The notes beneath the pieces were generated by a model. That model was not told where the DNA came from and ran no database searches. It worked only from the letters and a program-made list of their open reading frames with translations. Source: Flavobacterium sp. (GTDB lineage: Bacteria > Bacteroidota > Bacteroidia > Flavobacteriales > Flavobacteriaceae). From it: 7,761 nucleotides of DNA. This document shows, in pieces, positions 1 to 6,656 of this stretch; positions within the stretch are counted from its first letter, which is position 1; the number at the start of each line of letters is the position of its first letter. The stretch is taken from assembly GCA_003449615.1 (NCBI GenBank), contig DMHA01000403.1, forward strand, positions 1 through 7,761, read 5' to 3'. Position numbers and translations under genes: made by a program.

Positions 1-6
1 AACAAA

Positions 7-148
7 TATAGTCCCTACGGGACATTTTAAAGCTGCTGACTTGTTTTGAGGCTACCAACATTTTGCTCCTAACGGAGCATACCTCGTAGAGGTTAAATAT
101 TGGTAGCAAGAAGATTACAAATATCAAATTTGTCCCGTAGGGACTATA
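7..148. repeat. Nested palindromic intergenic element with 18-bp inverted ends
   Basis: The ends 7-24 and 131-148 are exact 18-bp inverted repeats of each other. Each end is also a hairpin alone: GTCCC-TAC-GGGAC at 11-23 and GTCCC-GTA-GGGAC at 132-144. Between them, 51-63 pairs with 95-107 (12 of 13 pairs, outermost arm GCTACCAA/TTGGTAGC). Inside that stem sit two more hairpins, TGCTCC-TAAC-GGAGCA at 64-79 and ACCTC-GTA-GAGGT at 81-93, leaving one unpaired base at 80 and one at 94: a compact three-way junction. No ORF lies inside. From memory, GC-rich hairpin repeats of this style occur in many copies between genes in flavobacteria; that cannot be tested here. It could be a REP/MITE-like non-autonomous mobile element or a structured RNA. 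The pairing is certain; the mobile nature is inference. Confidence 0.8.
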
Positions 149-444
149 GGTATGTTTCATCGGACAACAGTGAAAGCCAAATAATAAAATTAGCATTACT
201 TTAGATTTTGAAGATTTTTTAATTTAAAAATACTTGATTTAATAAAAAATGTTTGTGTTTGTAGCTAAAATTTAGTTTTGTTGAATAATTTTTTAATATT
301 ACCTTTGTCAGTGATTTTTTGGTAAAATTTTTATATAATTTAATTAAAATTAATGAGTTATATTAATTTAAATAATTTCTATCTTTCAGTTTATACATCA
401 AATTACAAGATATTTTGTTTTAATATCTAAAAAAAAAACTCTTT
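149..444. other. AT-rich non-coding stretch upstream of the beta-barrel gene
   Basis: I see no convincing coding frame, RNA gene or transposon here. The stretch is very AT-rich. It holds one promoter candidate (277-307). It also has two weak inverted repeats: 347-354 with 362-369, and AGATATT at 408-414 with AATATCT at 422-428. A run of nine or more A residues lies just before the start codon at 445; A-rich leaders of this kind are usual in Bacteroidota, which rarely use Shine-Dalgarno pairing. Confidence 0.6.
277..307 (+). promoter_or_regulatory. Candidate Bacteroidota-type promoter for the beta-barrel gene
   Basis: TTTG at 277-280 and TACCTTTG at 300-307 match the phylum's -33 (TTTG/TTG) and -7 (TAnnTTTG) elements, with 19 bases between them and centres about 25 apart. 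Transcription would start near 311-314 and give a leader of roughly 130 bases. That is long compared with the 19-22 bases between the -7 element and ATG at the other main genes here, so a closer but less consensus-like promoter cannot be excluded. Confidence 0.45.
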
Positions 445-1074
445 ATGAAAAAACATCTTATAATTTTCAGCTTCGCTCTCTTTTTCTCATCTAATATTTA
501 TGGTCAAGGATTTCCAAAAATATATGCATCTGCTGGGATAAGTATGGTTGATGACTCTTATTTAAAGACATACATACCATTTAAAATCAAAGAGCAATGG
601 AATTTTGGGGGATTTCCATCCACATTTAAACTTGGGATTGATTTCCGTAAACAATGGATTCTTGAGGCTAATTATTCTATCAATACGGAAAAAAAAGGTA
701 AATTAGTAAACGGTAAAATTCTAAATGCAGATAGGGATTATATGTCCTATGATTTACAAGCAAAGTATTATTTTGGTGCTGAAAAATATAAAATTAAAGT
801 GTTAGAATATGTAAACCCTTTTCTATCTTTTGGTTATGGAACAACTACTATTAATAATATTTCAAAAAGCAATTTTGTTTATGGTTTAGGATCTTATATT
901 TGGTTATTTAAAAGAAAAGACTGTGATTGTAGTTACTTGAAAAAAAGATCCAAAGATTTGGATATTGGTTTACTTTTACAATCCGTTGGTAAATCAAATC
1001 TTGAAAAACCAGTAAATTCTACTAATCCAAATAATCATATAGAACATACTGCTTCAATAGTAGTTAAGTTTTAA
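445..1074 (+). CDS. Secreted outer-membrane beta-barrel protein, OmpA-barrel-like
   Basis: This 209-residue protein is probably a small outer-membrane beta-barrel. Residues 1-20 form a signal peptide (two lysines, a hydrophobic core, likely cleavage just before Q21). The mature part alternates polar and hydrophobic/aromatic residues, as barrel strands do, and the last residues, VVKF, end in phenylalanine, the usual C-terminal barrel signal. The stretch around residues 40-110 (KIKEQWNF, then WILEANYSI, then YDLQAKYYFG) resembles the N-terminal barrel of flavobacterial OmpA-family proteins, but the OmpA peptidoglycan-binding domain is absent. The only two cysteines form a CDC motif at 160-162, in a charged segment likely to be a loop. 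The ATG follows an A-rich leader. The gene is AT-rich like the next one. The barrel call is well supported; the specific function is unknown. Confidence 0.75.
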   Translation: MKKHLIIFSFALFFSSNIYGQGFPKIYASAGISMVDDSYLKTYIPFKIKEQWNFGGFPSTFKLGIDFRKQWILEANYSINTEKKGKLVNGKILNADRDYMSYDLQAKYYFGAEKYKIKVLEYVNPFLSFGYGTTTINNISKSNFVYGLGSYIWLFKRKDCDCSYLKKRSKDLDIGLLLQSVGKSNLEKPVNSTNPNNHIEHTASIVVKF

Positions 1075-1142
1075 TAAATCCTACAAATTTGTATTGTGTT
1101 TGAGTGTATATAAATTTTATAACTGGTGCATTTAATTAATAG

Positions 1143-2303
1143 ATGTTGAATGATTTAAATAATTCAATACCCGAAAAAATAACACTTGTTCATAGTGGTA
1201 AAGATTATTTTTCTCGTTTAGAACGGATTATTTTAGAATCCAAATCGGAAATTCATATTCAAACTTACATTTTTGATTTTGATGCTACTGGCCAAAAAAT
1301 AGTTAAAGCTTTGAAAGAAGCCGCATCAAGAAATGTTAAAATACACATCCTGCTTGATGGTTTTGGCTCCTTGTCATTTCCAAAAGAAGTCATCGATGAC
1401 CTTTCAAAAAAAGGTATCGAATTAAGAATTTTTTCCCCATTATTCTCTGCAGATTCATTATATATTGGTAGAAGATTGCATCATAAAATTACCGTGTCAG
1501 ATGCAAAGATAGCTTTAATTGGCGGAATTAATATCGCCGATAAATACCACGGAACTTCAGATTCACTCCCTTGGTTGGATTATGCCATCGAAATAAATGA
1601 TGTAAACATTTCAAGTTCCCTACAAGAATTATGCAGAGATATCTATTTTAAGAAAAGAATTATTCGAAGAAAAAAAATCATAACCTTTTTTGAAAATAGC
1701 ATAACTAATTGTATTTCAATACTTCAAAATGATTGGTTAAAAAGGAAAAATGAAATTTTCAAATCCTACATCAACAAAATTAGCCTTGCCGAAAAAGAAA
1801 TTGTAATTGTAAGCAGTTATTTTCTTCCGGGAAAAAAATTAATCAATTCCTTAAAAAAAGCATCCCAAAAAGGAGTTCAAATCAAATTAATTTTATCTGG
1901 AATATCCGATGTTCCTCTGGCGAGACGAGCTAGTTGTCATTTATATTCAAAACTTTTAAGCTATAATATTGAAATATTCGAATGGAAAAAATCAGTTTTA
2001 CATGGAAAAGCAGCCGTAATCGATAGCCAATGGACTACAATTGGCTCTTTCAATCTCAATAATTTGAGCTCGTATGCAAGTATCGAAATGAATGTAGGAA
2101 TTGATTCGGAATCATTTGCGACAAATTATCTTTTACATCTCAATGAAATTATAAATCAATGCGAAAAAATTACTCACGAAAGTTTTAAAATTAATTATAA
2201 TTTAAGGTCAAAATTCACTAACTGGTTTTCGTACTGGACTGCAAGAATAATTGAAATAATGGTAACCTATTTTCCTCAAAAAAGGTTTAGAAAATTATAT
2301 TAG
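1143..2303 (+). CDS. Phospholipase D superfamily protein, cardiolipin synthase B-like
   Basis: This 386-residue enzyme carries two complete HKD motifs. The first is H113-x-K115-x4-D120 followed by GGIN at 127-130; the second is H287-x-K289-x4-D294 followed by GSFN at 301-304. In this family the two motifs form one active site that transfers phosphatidyl groups through a phosphohistidine intermediate. Bacterial cardiolipin synthases have this layout. The protein lacks the two N-terminal membrane helices of ClsA-type enzymes, so it resembles the ClsB type. The C-terminal 36 residues are rich in aromatic, hydrophobic and basic residues and could bind the membrane peripherally. An in-frame TAG directly before the ATG fixes the start. 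The gap to the barrel gene is 68 bases, with no clear promoter or terminator, so co-transcription is possible. A phospholipase D with another substrate cannot be excluded. Confidence 0.82.
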   Translation: MLNDLNNSIPEKITLVHSGKDYFSRLERIILESKSEIHIQTYIFDFDATGQKIVKALKEAASRNVKIHILLDGFGSLSFPKEVIDDLSKKGIELRIFSPLFSADSLYIGRRLHHKITVSDAKIALIGGINIADKYHGTSDSLPWLDYAIEINDVNISSSLQELCRDIYFKKRIIRRKKIITFFENSITNCISILQNDWLKRKNEIFKSYINKISLAEKEIVIVSSYFLPGKKLINSLKKASQKGVQIKLILSGISDVPLARRASCHLYSKLLSYNIEIFEWKKSVLHGKAAVIDSQWTTIGSFNLNNLSSYASIEMNVGIDSESFATNYLLHLNEIINQCEKITHESFKINYNLRSKFTNWFSYWTARIIEIMVTYFPQKRFRKLY

Positions 2304-2347
2304 TAATAGTTTTCAAATAAATCACACTCCTTTGTCAATTGATCTTA

Positions 2348-2361
2348 ATATCTAAAGATAT
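2348..2361. promoter_or_regulatory. Dyad in the -33 region of the ABC transporter promoter
   Basis: ATATCT at 2348-2353 and AGATAT at 2356-2361 form a perfect 6-bp dyad with two bases between. Its centre lies about 23 bases upstream of the centre of the TATATTTG element, where the -33 contact should be, and no TTTG is found at that spacing. It could be an operator, but short dyads are frequent in DNA this AT-rich. Confidence 0.2.
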
Positions 2362-2373
2362 AAATGTAAATAG

Positions 2374-2381
2374 TATATTTG
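2374..2381 (+). promoter_or_regulatory. -7 promoter element of the ABC transporter gene
   Basis: TATATTTG fits TAnnTTTG exactly and ends 19 bases before the ATG at 2401, the same distance as the matching element of the proline dehydrogenase gene. A consensus -33 element is lacking: the nearest TTG upstream, at 2339-2341, is 32 bases away. Confidence 0.45.
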
Positions 2382-2400
2382 TGAAAAATAATACTAAACA

Positions 2401-4188
2401 ATGGCTCATTTCAAAGAAAACGATTTGCCAAAATCGAAAATTACTAAATCTTCATTAAATAAGGCTATTCTCATTTTTAGATTTACAGGAAATCATCGTT
2501 GGAAATTTTATATCGGATTAATTTTCCTTTTGTTGACCGGTGCAACCGCTTTAGCTTTTCCAAAATTAATGGGAATGTTGATTGATAGCGTAAAAGATAA
2601 AAGTTACGATCAAGCCAACAATATCGCCTTATTGCTCATTGTTATTCTATTTCTACAATCGATTTGTTCATTTTTTAGATTATCGTTATTCGTCAATTTC
2701 ACGGAACATACTTTAGCCAATCTTCGATTATCATTATATAGTAATTTGGTAAAATTGCCTATGTCATTCTTTTCTCAAAAACGTGTGGGAGAATTGAATA
2801 GCCGAATCAGTGCCGATATTTCTCAAATACAAGACACACTAACCTCTACAATTGCCGAATTTTTGAGACAATTTATTTTAATCATCGGTGGTGTAATTTT
2901 ATTGGCTACTGAAAGTATAAAACTCACTTTATTAATGCTTTCTGTTGTTCCGCTTGTGGCTGTTGCAGCAGTTGTTTTTGGTAGATTTATTCGAAAATAT
3001 TCCAAAAAAGTGCAAGATCAGGTTGCCGAAAGTCAGGTTATTGTCGAAGAAACGATGCAGGGAATTAGCATTGTTAAGGCTTTCGCCAATGAGTGGTATG
3101 AAATTGCCCGGTATGACGGAAAAATCAAAGAAGTAGTAAAACTCGCCATCAAAGGCGGAAAATACAGAGGCTATTTTGCTTCCTTTATCATATTTTGCCT
3201 TTTTGGAGCCATCGTTGCTGTGGTTTGGTATGGCGTGAGATTGAGTATTAGCGGCGAAATGAGTGTGGGACAATTAATTTCTTTCGTCTTGTATTCCACC
3301 TTTGTTGGCGCTTCTTTTGGTGGAATTGCCGAATTATATGCCCAAATTCAAAAAGCAATTGGAGCAACTGAACGCGTTTTTGAATTATTAGACGAAACTC
3401 CTGAGAAAATTAATTCTACTCAAGCTTCACATTCCATTCAAAAAATACAAGGCAATGTCACTTTCAAAAATGTGGGATTCACCTATCCTTCCAGAAAAGA
3501 AATGAAAGTGTTGAAAGGCGTTAATTTCACTGCTAATTTTGGTCAAAAAATAGCCCTTGTGGGACCAAGTGGTGCGGGAAAATCAACTATTTCTTCTTTG
3601 TTGCTGCGATTTTACGATATTGATAGTGGCGAGATTTTGGTTGATGGAAAAAATATCTACGATTATGATTTGGAAAATCTTCGTGGCAATATGAGTATCG
3701 TTCCGCAAGATGTGATTTTATTTGGTGGCACCATCAAAGAAAACATTGCTTATGGAAAACCAGATGCTTCGGATGACGAAATAATGTTGGCAGCCAAACA
3801 AGCCAATGCTTTGAGTTTTATAGAAAGTTTTCCTGAAAAATTTGAAACTATCGTTGGTGAAAGAGGCGTTAAACTTTCGGGTGGACAAAGACAACGTGTT
3901 GCCATTGCAAGAGCCTTGCTGAAAAATCCGAGTATTTTAATTTTGGACGAAGCCACTTCTTCATTGGACAGCGAAAGCGAAAAACTAGTTCAAGAAGCCT
4001 TAGAAATTTTGATGGAAGGAAGAACCAGTATCATCATTGCCCACCGCCTTTCCACCATTCGCAGTGCCGATCAAATTTTGGTTTTGGATAAAGGCGTCAT
4101 TGCCGAACAAGGAACGCATCAGGAATTGATTGTCTTAGAAAACGGAATTTATAAGAATTTGAGTAATTTGCAGTTTAGCAAGTCGTAA
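2401..4188 (+). CDS. ABC exporter half-transporter (fused membrane and ATPase domains)
   Basis: This 595-residue protein has the normal length and order of a type IV exporter subunit (MsbA/BmrA-like), which works as a dimer in the inner membrane. Residues about 35-330 are the membrane domain with six hydrophobic segments, roughly at 37-60, 75-98, 153-170, 174-194, 258-277 and 288-310. The ATPase domain follows: A-loop Y362, Walker A GPSGAGKST at 388-396, Q-loop Q436, signature LSGGQ at 492-496, Walker B ending D516 with catalytic E517, D-loop SSLD at 520-523 and H-loop H548. Every catalytic residue is present, so it should be active. An in-frame TAA two codons upstream of the ATG fixes the start. 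The gene stands alone between its own promoter and a convergent neighbour. Substrate (lipid, drug or peptide) cannot be read from sequence; it is usually annotated as a multidrug/lipid exporter. Confidence 0.93.
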   Translation: MAHFKENDLPKSKITKSSLNKAILIFRFTGNHRWKFYIGLIFLLLTGATALAFPKLMGMLIDSVKDKSYDQANNIALLLIVILFLQSICSFFRLSLFVNFTEHTLANLRLSLYSNLVKLPMSFFSQKRVGELNSRISADISQIQDTLTSTIAEFLRQFILIIGGVILLATESIKLTLLMLSVVPLVAVAAVVFGRFIRKYSKKVQDQVAESQVIVEETMQGISIVKAFANEWYEIARYDGKIKEVVKLAIKGGKYRGYFASFIIFCLFGAIVAVVWYGVRLSISGEMSVGQLISFVLYSTFVGASFGGIAELYAQIQKAIGATERVFELLDETPEKINSTQASHSIQKIQGNVTFKNVGFTYPSRKEMKVLKGVNFTANFGQKIALVGPSGAGKSTISSLLLRFYDIDSGEILVDGKNIYDYDLENLRGNMSIVPQDVILFGGTIKENIAYGKPDASDDEIMLAAKQANALSFIESFPEKFETIVGERGVKLSGGQRQRVAIARALLKNPSILILDEATSSLDSESEKLVQEALEILMEGRTSIIIAHRLSTIRSADQILVLDKGVIAEQGTHQELIVLENGIYKNLSNLQFSKS

Positions 4189-4199
4189 ATGTTATTGGC

Positions 4200-4240
4200 A
4201 AAAAAAAAGACCTAACAGGTTTTTAAAACCTGTTAGGTCT
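4200..4240 (-). terminator. Intrinsic terminator between convergent genes, oriented for proline dehydrogenase
   Basis: A perfect 16-bp inverted repeat (4208-4223 with 4225-4240; outer half AGACCTAACAGG / CCTGTTAGGTCT) has a single central base, so the inner T/A pairs would form the loop. On the minus strand it is followed by nine T residues (plus-strand A run 4200-4208), the classic form of an intrinsic terminator for the proline dehydrogenase transcript. On the plus strand the hairpin is followed by AAGCTGACC with no T-tract, so it is a poorer terminator for the ABC gene. An outer pair, TTATTGG at 4192-4198 and CCAATAA at 4248-4254, encloses the whole structure. Confidence 0.8.
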
Positions 4241-4258
4241 AAGCTGACCAATAAAAAT

Positions 4259-5440
4259 TTACTTCCCCTTCCTCCTATTTCTCTCCGTTTTTATCATTGC
4301 CAATTCTCGGCTCGTTTGTCCTGCAACGGAAGTATTTTCCTCAGCACGACGAATCAAATAAGGCATCACATCTTTTACGGGACCAAAAGGCAAGTATTTC
4401 GCAACATTATAACCATCAGCAGCCAAATTATAGCTAATATTGTCACTCATTCCGTACAATTGTCCAAACCAAATCCTGTCATCGGTCGATTTTATTCCTT
4501 TTTCTTCCATTAAATTCATCAAGAAATAGGTGCTGGCTTCGTTGTGTGTTCCTTCAAAAATAGACATCCTATCAAGATTTTCGACCATATATTTTACGGC
4601 AGCATCATAATTCTCATCGGTGGCTTCTTTGGATGCGCAAATGGGTGTTGGATAACCCTTTTCATTGGCTCGTTCATTTTCTTTTTCCATATAAGCGCCA
4701 CGAACGAGTTTCATACCAATAAAAAATCCTTCTCCCGAAGTTTCGGGATTGGCTTTTTCGTGCAATTTTTTCAAATAATCCAAACGATCCCAACGGTACA
4801 TTTGCAAAGTATTGAAAACAATCGCTTTCGATTTATTGTATTTCATCATCATTTTTTCGACTAAATTATCGACTGCGTCCTGCATCCAACTTTCTTCGGC
4901 ATCAATCAATAAGGCTACATCACTATCATAAGAGGCTTTACACACTTTTTCAAAACGCGCCACTACCCTATTCCATTCTTCGGTTTCGACTGCAGTCAAA
5001 TTTCTAGCTGAACCTACCGCTTCATATAAATCAATGCATCCAAAACCTGATGGTTTGAAAACCGCAAAAGGAATTGCCTTTTTTTCTTTGGCAAAGGCAA
5101 TCAGTTTTAAGGTTTTTTCCAAAACACCATCAAACTGTTCTTCTTCTTCCTTGCCTTCTACAGAGTAATCTAAAACCGAGGAAACTCCTTTGGTAAACAA
5201 ATTATCTACAACTTTCAAGCTATCATCCTCATTCACACCAGCACAAAAATGGTCGAAAACTGTGGCACGAATCAGTCCTTCTACGGGCAAACTTGCTTTT
5301 AAGGCAAAATTCGTTACAGCCGTTCCAATACGAACAAGTGGCTCATTTGCAATCAATTTAAACAGAAAATAAGCTCTTTCGAGTTCGGTATCGCTTTTTA
5401 ATGAAAAGGCAGTTTGTGTGTTATCGAATAAATTTTTCAT
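4259..5440 (-). CDS. Proline dehydrogenase (monofunctional, FAD-dependent)
   Basis: This 393-residue enzyme oxidises proline to 1-pyrroline-5-carboxylate, passing electrons to FAD and the quinone pool: the first step of proline catabolism. The diagnostic PRODH barrel motifs are all present in order: LLIDAEESWMQ near 177-187, NTLQMYRWDRLDYL near 210-223, KLVRGAYME at 244-252, EGTHN at 306-310, GQLYGMSDN at 336-344, and YLIRRAEEN at 361-369 with the substrate-binding arginine pair R364-R365. There is no P5C dehydrogenase domain, so it is the stand-alone form, not a PutA fusion; a separate P5C dehydrogenase should be encoded elsewhere. The start is supported by a -7 element 19 bases upstream. 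It is divergent from aroB and convergent with the ABC gene, so it is probably transcribed alone. Confidence 0.93.
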   Translation of the reverse strand: MKNLFDNTQTAFSLKSDTELERAYFLFKLIANEPLVRIGTAVTNFALKASLPVEGLIRATVFDHFCAGVNEDDSLKVVDNLFTKGVSSVLDYSVEGKEEEEQFDGVLEKTLKLIAFAKEKKAIPFAVFKPSGFGCIDLYEAVGSARNLTAVETEEWNRVVARFEKVCKASYDSDVALLIDAEESWMQDAVDNLVEKMMMKYNKSKAIVFNTLQMYRWDRLDYLKKLHEKANPETSGEGFFIGMKLVRGAYMEKENERANEKGYPTPICASKEATDENYDAAVKYMVENLDRMSIFEGTHNEASTYFLMNLMEEKGIKSTDDRIWFGQLYGMSDNISYNLAADGYNVAKYLPFGPVKDVMPYLIRRAEENTSVAGQTSRELAMIKTERNRRKGK

Positions 5441-5459
5441 TATTTGTTATATTTTTCAA

Positions 5460-5467
5460 CAAATATA
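5460..5467 (-). promoter_or_regulatory. -7 promoter element of the proline dehydrogenase gene
   Basis: On the minus strand this reads TATATTTG, an exact TAnnTTTG match, 19 bases before the ATG. The best -33 candidate, TTTG (plus-strand CAAA at 5492-5495), is 24 bases further upstream, slightly beyond the usual spacing. Confidence 0.5.
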
Positions 5468-5502
5468 GAGAGAGTTTTCAAAATTATTCAGCAAAAATTA
5501 CC

Positions 5503-5510
5503 TTATTTTG
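5503..5510 (+). promoter_or_regulatory. Probable -7 promoter element of aroB
   Basis: TTATTTTG matches TAnnTTTG at all fixed positions except the second and lies 22 bases before the chosen aroB start. No consensus -33 element is visible, only TTTTC around 5475-5479. It supports initiation at 5533, because the earlier in-frame ATG at 5401 lies upstream of it. Confidence 0.4.
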
Positions 5511-5532
5511 CACATTAAATCATTCTAAAATT

Positions 5533-6600
5533 ATGCAATCCATTCAAGCCAACAATTATCCAATACATTTCAACGAAACAGGATATGAAGCTCTTAATAT
5601 ATTCCTCAACGAAAGTAACTATTCCAATTTATTTATTGTAGTCGATAGCAATACCAATGAATTTTGCTTGTCGAAATTCCTTCCTTATTTGGCCACCAAT
5701 CTTACCATAGAAATTGTTGAATTTGAAGCAGGTGAACCCAACAAAAACATTGAAACCTGCGTGCAATTGTGGAATGTTTTGACAGAACTTGGTGCCGATA
5801 GAAAAAGTCTTGTTCTCAACCTAGGTGGCGGAGTTGTCACTGATTTGGGTGGTTTTGTGGCTTCGACTTTCAAGCGTGGTGTTGACTTTATTCATATTCC
5901 AACTACTTTATTATCAATGGTTGACGCTTCGGTTGGAGGAAAAACTGGCGTTGATTTAGGCAATCTTAAAAACCAAGTTGGCGTTATCAATGTCCCCAAA
6001 ATGGTGCTGATTGATACACAATATTTGGAAACACTTTCTAAAGAAGAAATGCGTTCTGGACTAGCCGAAATGCTCAAACACGGTTTGATTTACGACAAAA
6101 GCTATTGGGAACAATTTCTGGATTTGAAAGCCATTGATTTTGCCGATTTCGATACATTAATTTACCGTTCGGTCGAAATCAAGAACGAAATTGTAATCCA
6201 AGATCCCACCGAAAAAAATATCCGTAAGGCATTGAATTTTGGACATACTTTGGGTCACGCCATCGAAAGTTATTTTCTTGAAAATGATAACAAAAAAAGT
6301 TTGTTACACGGCGAAGCCATTGCTATTGGAATGATTTTAGAAAGTTTTATTTCTTTAGAAAAAGGCTTGATAAATCAACAAGAATACGACCAAATCAAAT
6401 CCACTATAAAAGCGATTTATGATGAAGTGGTTTTTGAAGAAACCGACATTGATCCCATAATGGAATTACTCATTCACGACAAAAAAAATGAGTATGGAAA
6501 CATTCAGTTTGCCTTAATAGAAGGTATTGGCAAAATAAAAATCAACCAATCTGTTGAAAACGAACTGATTTTAAAGGCTTTCCAAGATTATAAATCCTGA
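5533..6600 (+). CDS. aroB: 3-dehydroquinate synthase
   Basis: This 355-residue cytoplasmic enzyme converts DAHP to 3-dehydroquinate, the second step of the shikimate pathway, using NAD and a divalent metal. The NAD-binding segment GGGVVTDLGGFVASTFKRG lies at 98-116, followed by TTLLSMVDASVGGKTGVD. Likely metal ligands, by alignment to the family, are E179 (GLAEMLKHG), H238 (FGHTLGHAIE) and H259 (LHGEA). The stretch between the two histidines is four residues longer than in E. coli AroB, as a small insertion of N, D and K residues near 251-257. The frame is open back to an ATG at 5401, but that would overlap the proline dehydrogenase start region in antisense and add 44 unrelated residues. The ATG at 5533 gives the normal family length and follows the promoter candidate. 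All key residues are intact. Confidence 0.94.
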   Translation: MQSIQANNYPIHFNETGYEALNIFLNESNYSNLFIVVDSNTNEFCLSKFLPYLATNLTIEIVEFEAGEPNKNIETCVQLWNVLTELGADRKSLVLNLGGGVVTDLGGFVASTFKRGVDFIHIPTTLLSMVDASVGGKTGVDLGNLKNQVGVINVPKMVLIDTQYLETLSKEEMRSGLAEMLKHGLIYDKSYWEQFLDLKAIDFADFDTLIYRSVEIKNEIVIQDPTEKNIRKALNFGHTLGHAIESYFLENDNKKSLLHGEAIAIGMILESFISLEKGLINQQEYDQIKSTIKAIYDEVVFEETDIDPIMELLIHDKKNEYGNIQFALIEGIGKIKINQSVENELILKAFQDYKS

Positions 6601-6621
6601 TTTTTTTTATAAAAAAGGATT
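6593..6621 (+). terminator. Weak hairpin overlapping the aroB stop codon
   Basis: AATCCT at 6593-6598 pairs with AGGATT at 6616-6621, and the T-run and A-run between them can add pairs after a two-base mismatch. It is followed by GCTTTTGG, a short T-tract. It could be a modest terminator separating aroB from the next unit, but the stem is short and AT-rich. Confidence 0.3.
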
Positions 6622-6651
6622 GCTTTTGGTATATAATATTTTTTACATTTG
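6620..6651 (+). promoter_or_regulatory. Promoter for the small ORF / arginine decarboxylase unit
   Basis: TACATTTG at 6644-6651 is an exact -7 match. Upstream there are two -33 candidates: TTG at 6620-6622 (21 bases between) and TTTG at 6625-6628 (15 bases between). The predicted start of transcription falls near 6655-6658, which is on or next to the ATG of the small ORF at 6657. An mRNA from here would have a leader of about 230 bases before the arginine decarboxylase start at 6890. Confidence 0.55.
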
Positions 6652-6656
6652 CATCA

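Noticed and set aside
7..148. CRISPR array or hammerhead-type ribozyme
   Set aside because: The repeats are inverted rather than direct with regular spacers, and the CUGANGA and GAAA core boxes of a hammerhead are not present.
347..369. 8-bp inverted repeat as a terminator or operator
   Set aside because: It is all A and T, has no T-tract behind it, and is expected by chance in such AT-rich DNA.
408..428. 7-bp hairpin before the beta-barrel gene as a regulatory structure
   Set aside because: It has a single G-C pair per arm and a T-rich loop, too weak to claim.
1083..1142. Promoter or terminator between the beta-barrel and phospholipase D-like genes
   Set aside because: ACAAATTTGT is too weak for a terminator, and TTTG at 1099-1102 has no TAnnTTTG partner at the proper distance.
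420..2356. TTAATATCTAAA shared by the leaders of the beta-barrel gene (420-431) and the ABC gene (2345-2356)
   Set aside because: At this base composition several chance 12-base AT-rich matches are expected in a window of this size.
2823..3273. Minus- and plus-strand ORFs of 60-113 codons
   Set aside because: They overlap the membrane domain of the ABC exporter in other frames and show no family features.
3750..3956. A 68-codon minus-strand ORF
   Set aside because: It is antisense to the ATPase domain of the ABC exporter, covering its signature motif.
4316..4864. Plus-strand ORFs of 65 and 106 codons
   Set aside because: They are antisense to proline dehydrogenase, and their phenylalanine/isoleucine-rich text is the usual shadow of an AT-rich gene.
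5190..5372. A 60-codon plus-strand ORF
   Set aside because: It is antisense to the start of proline dehydrogenase and has no start signals.
5685..6077. Two minus-strand ORFs of about 60 codons
   Set aside because: They are antisense to the conserved core of aroB.
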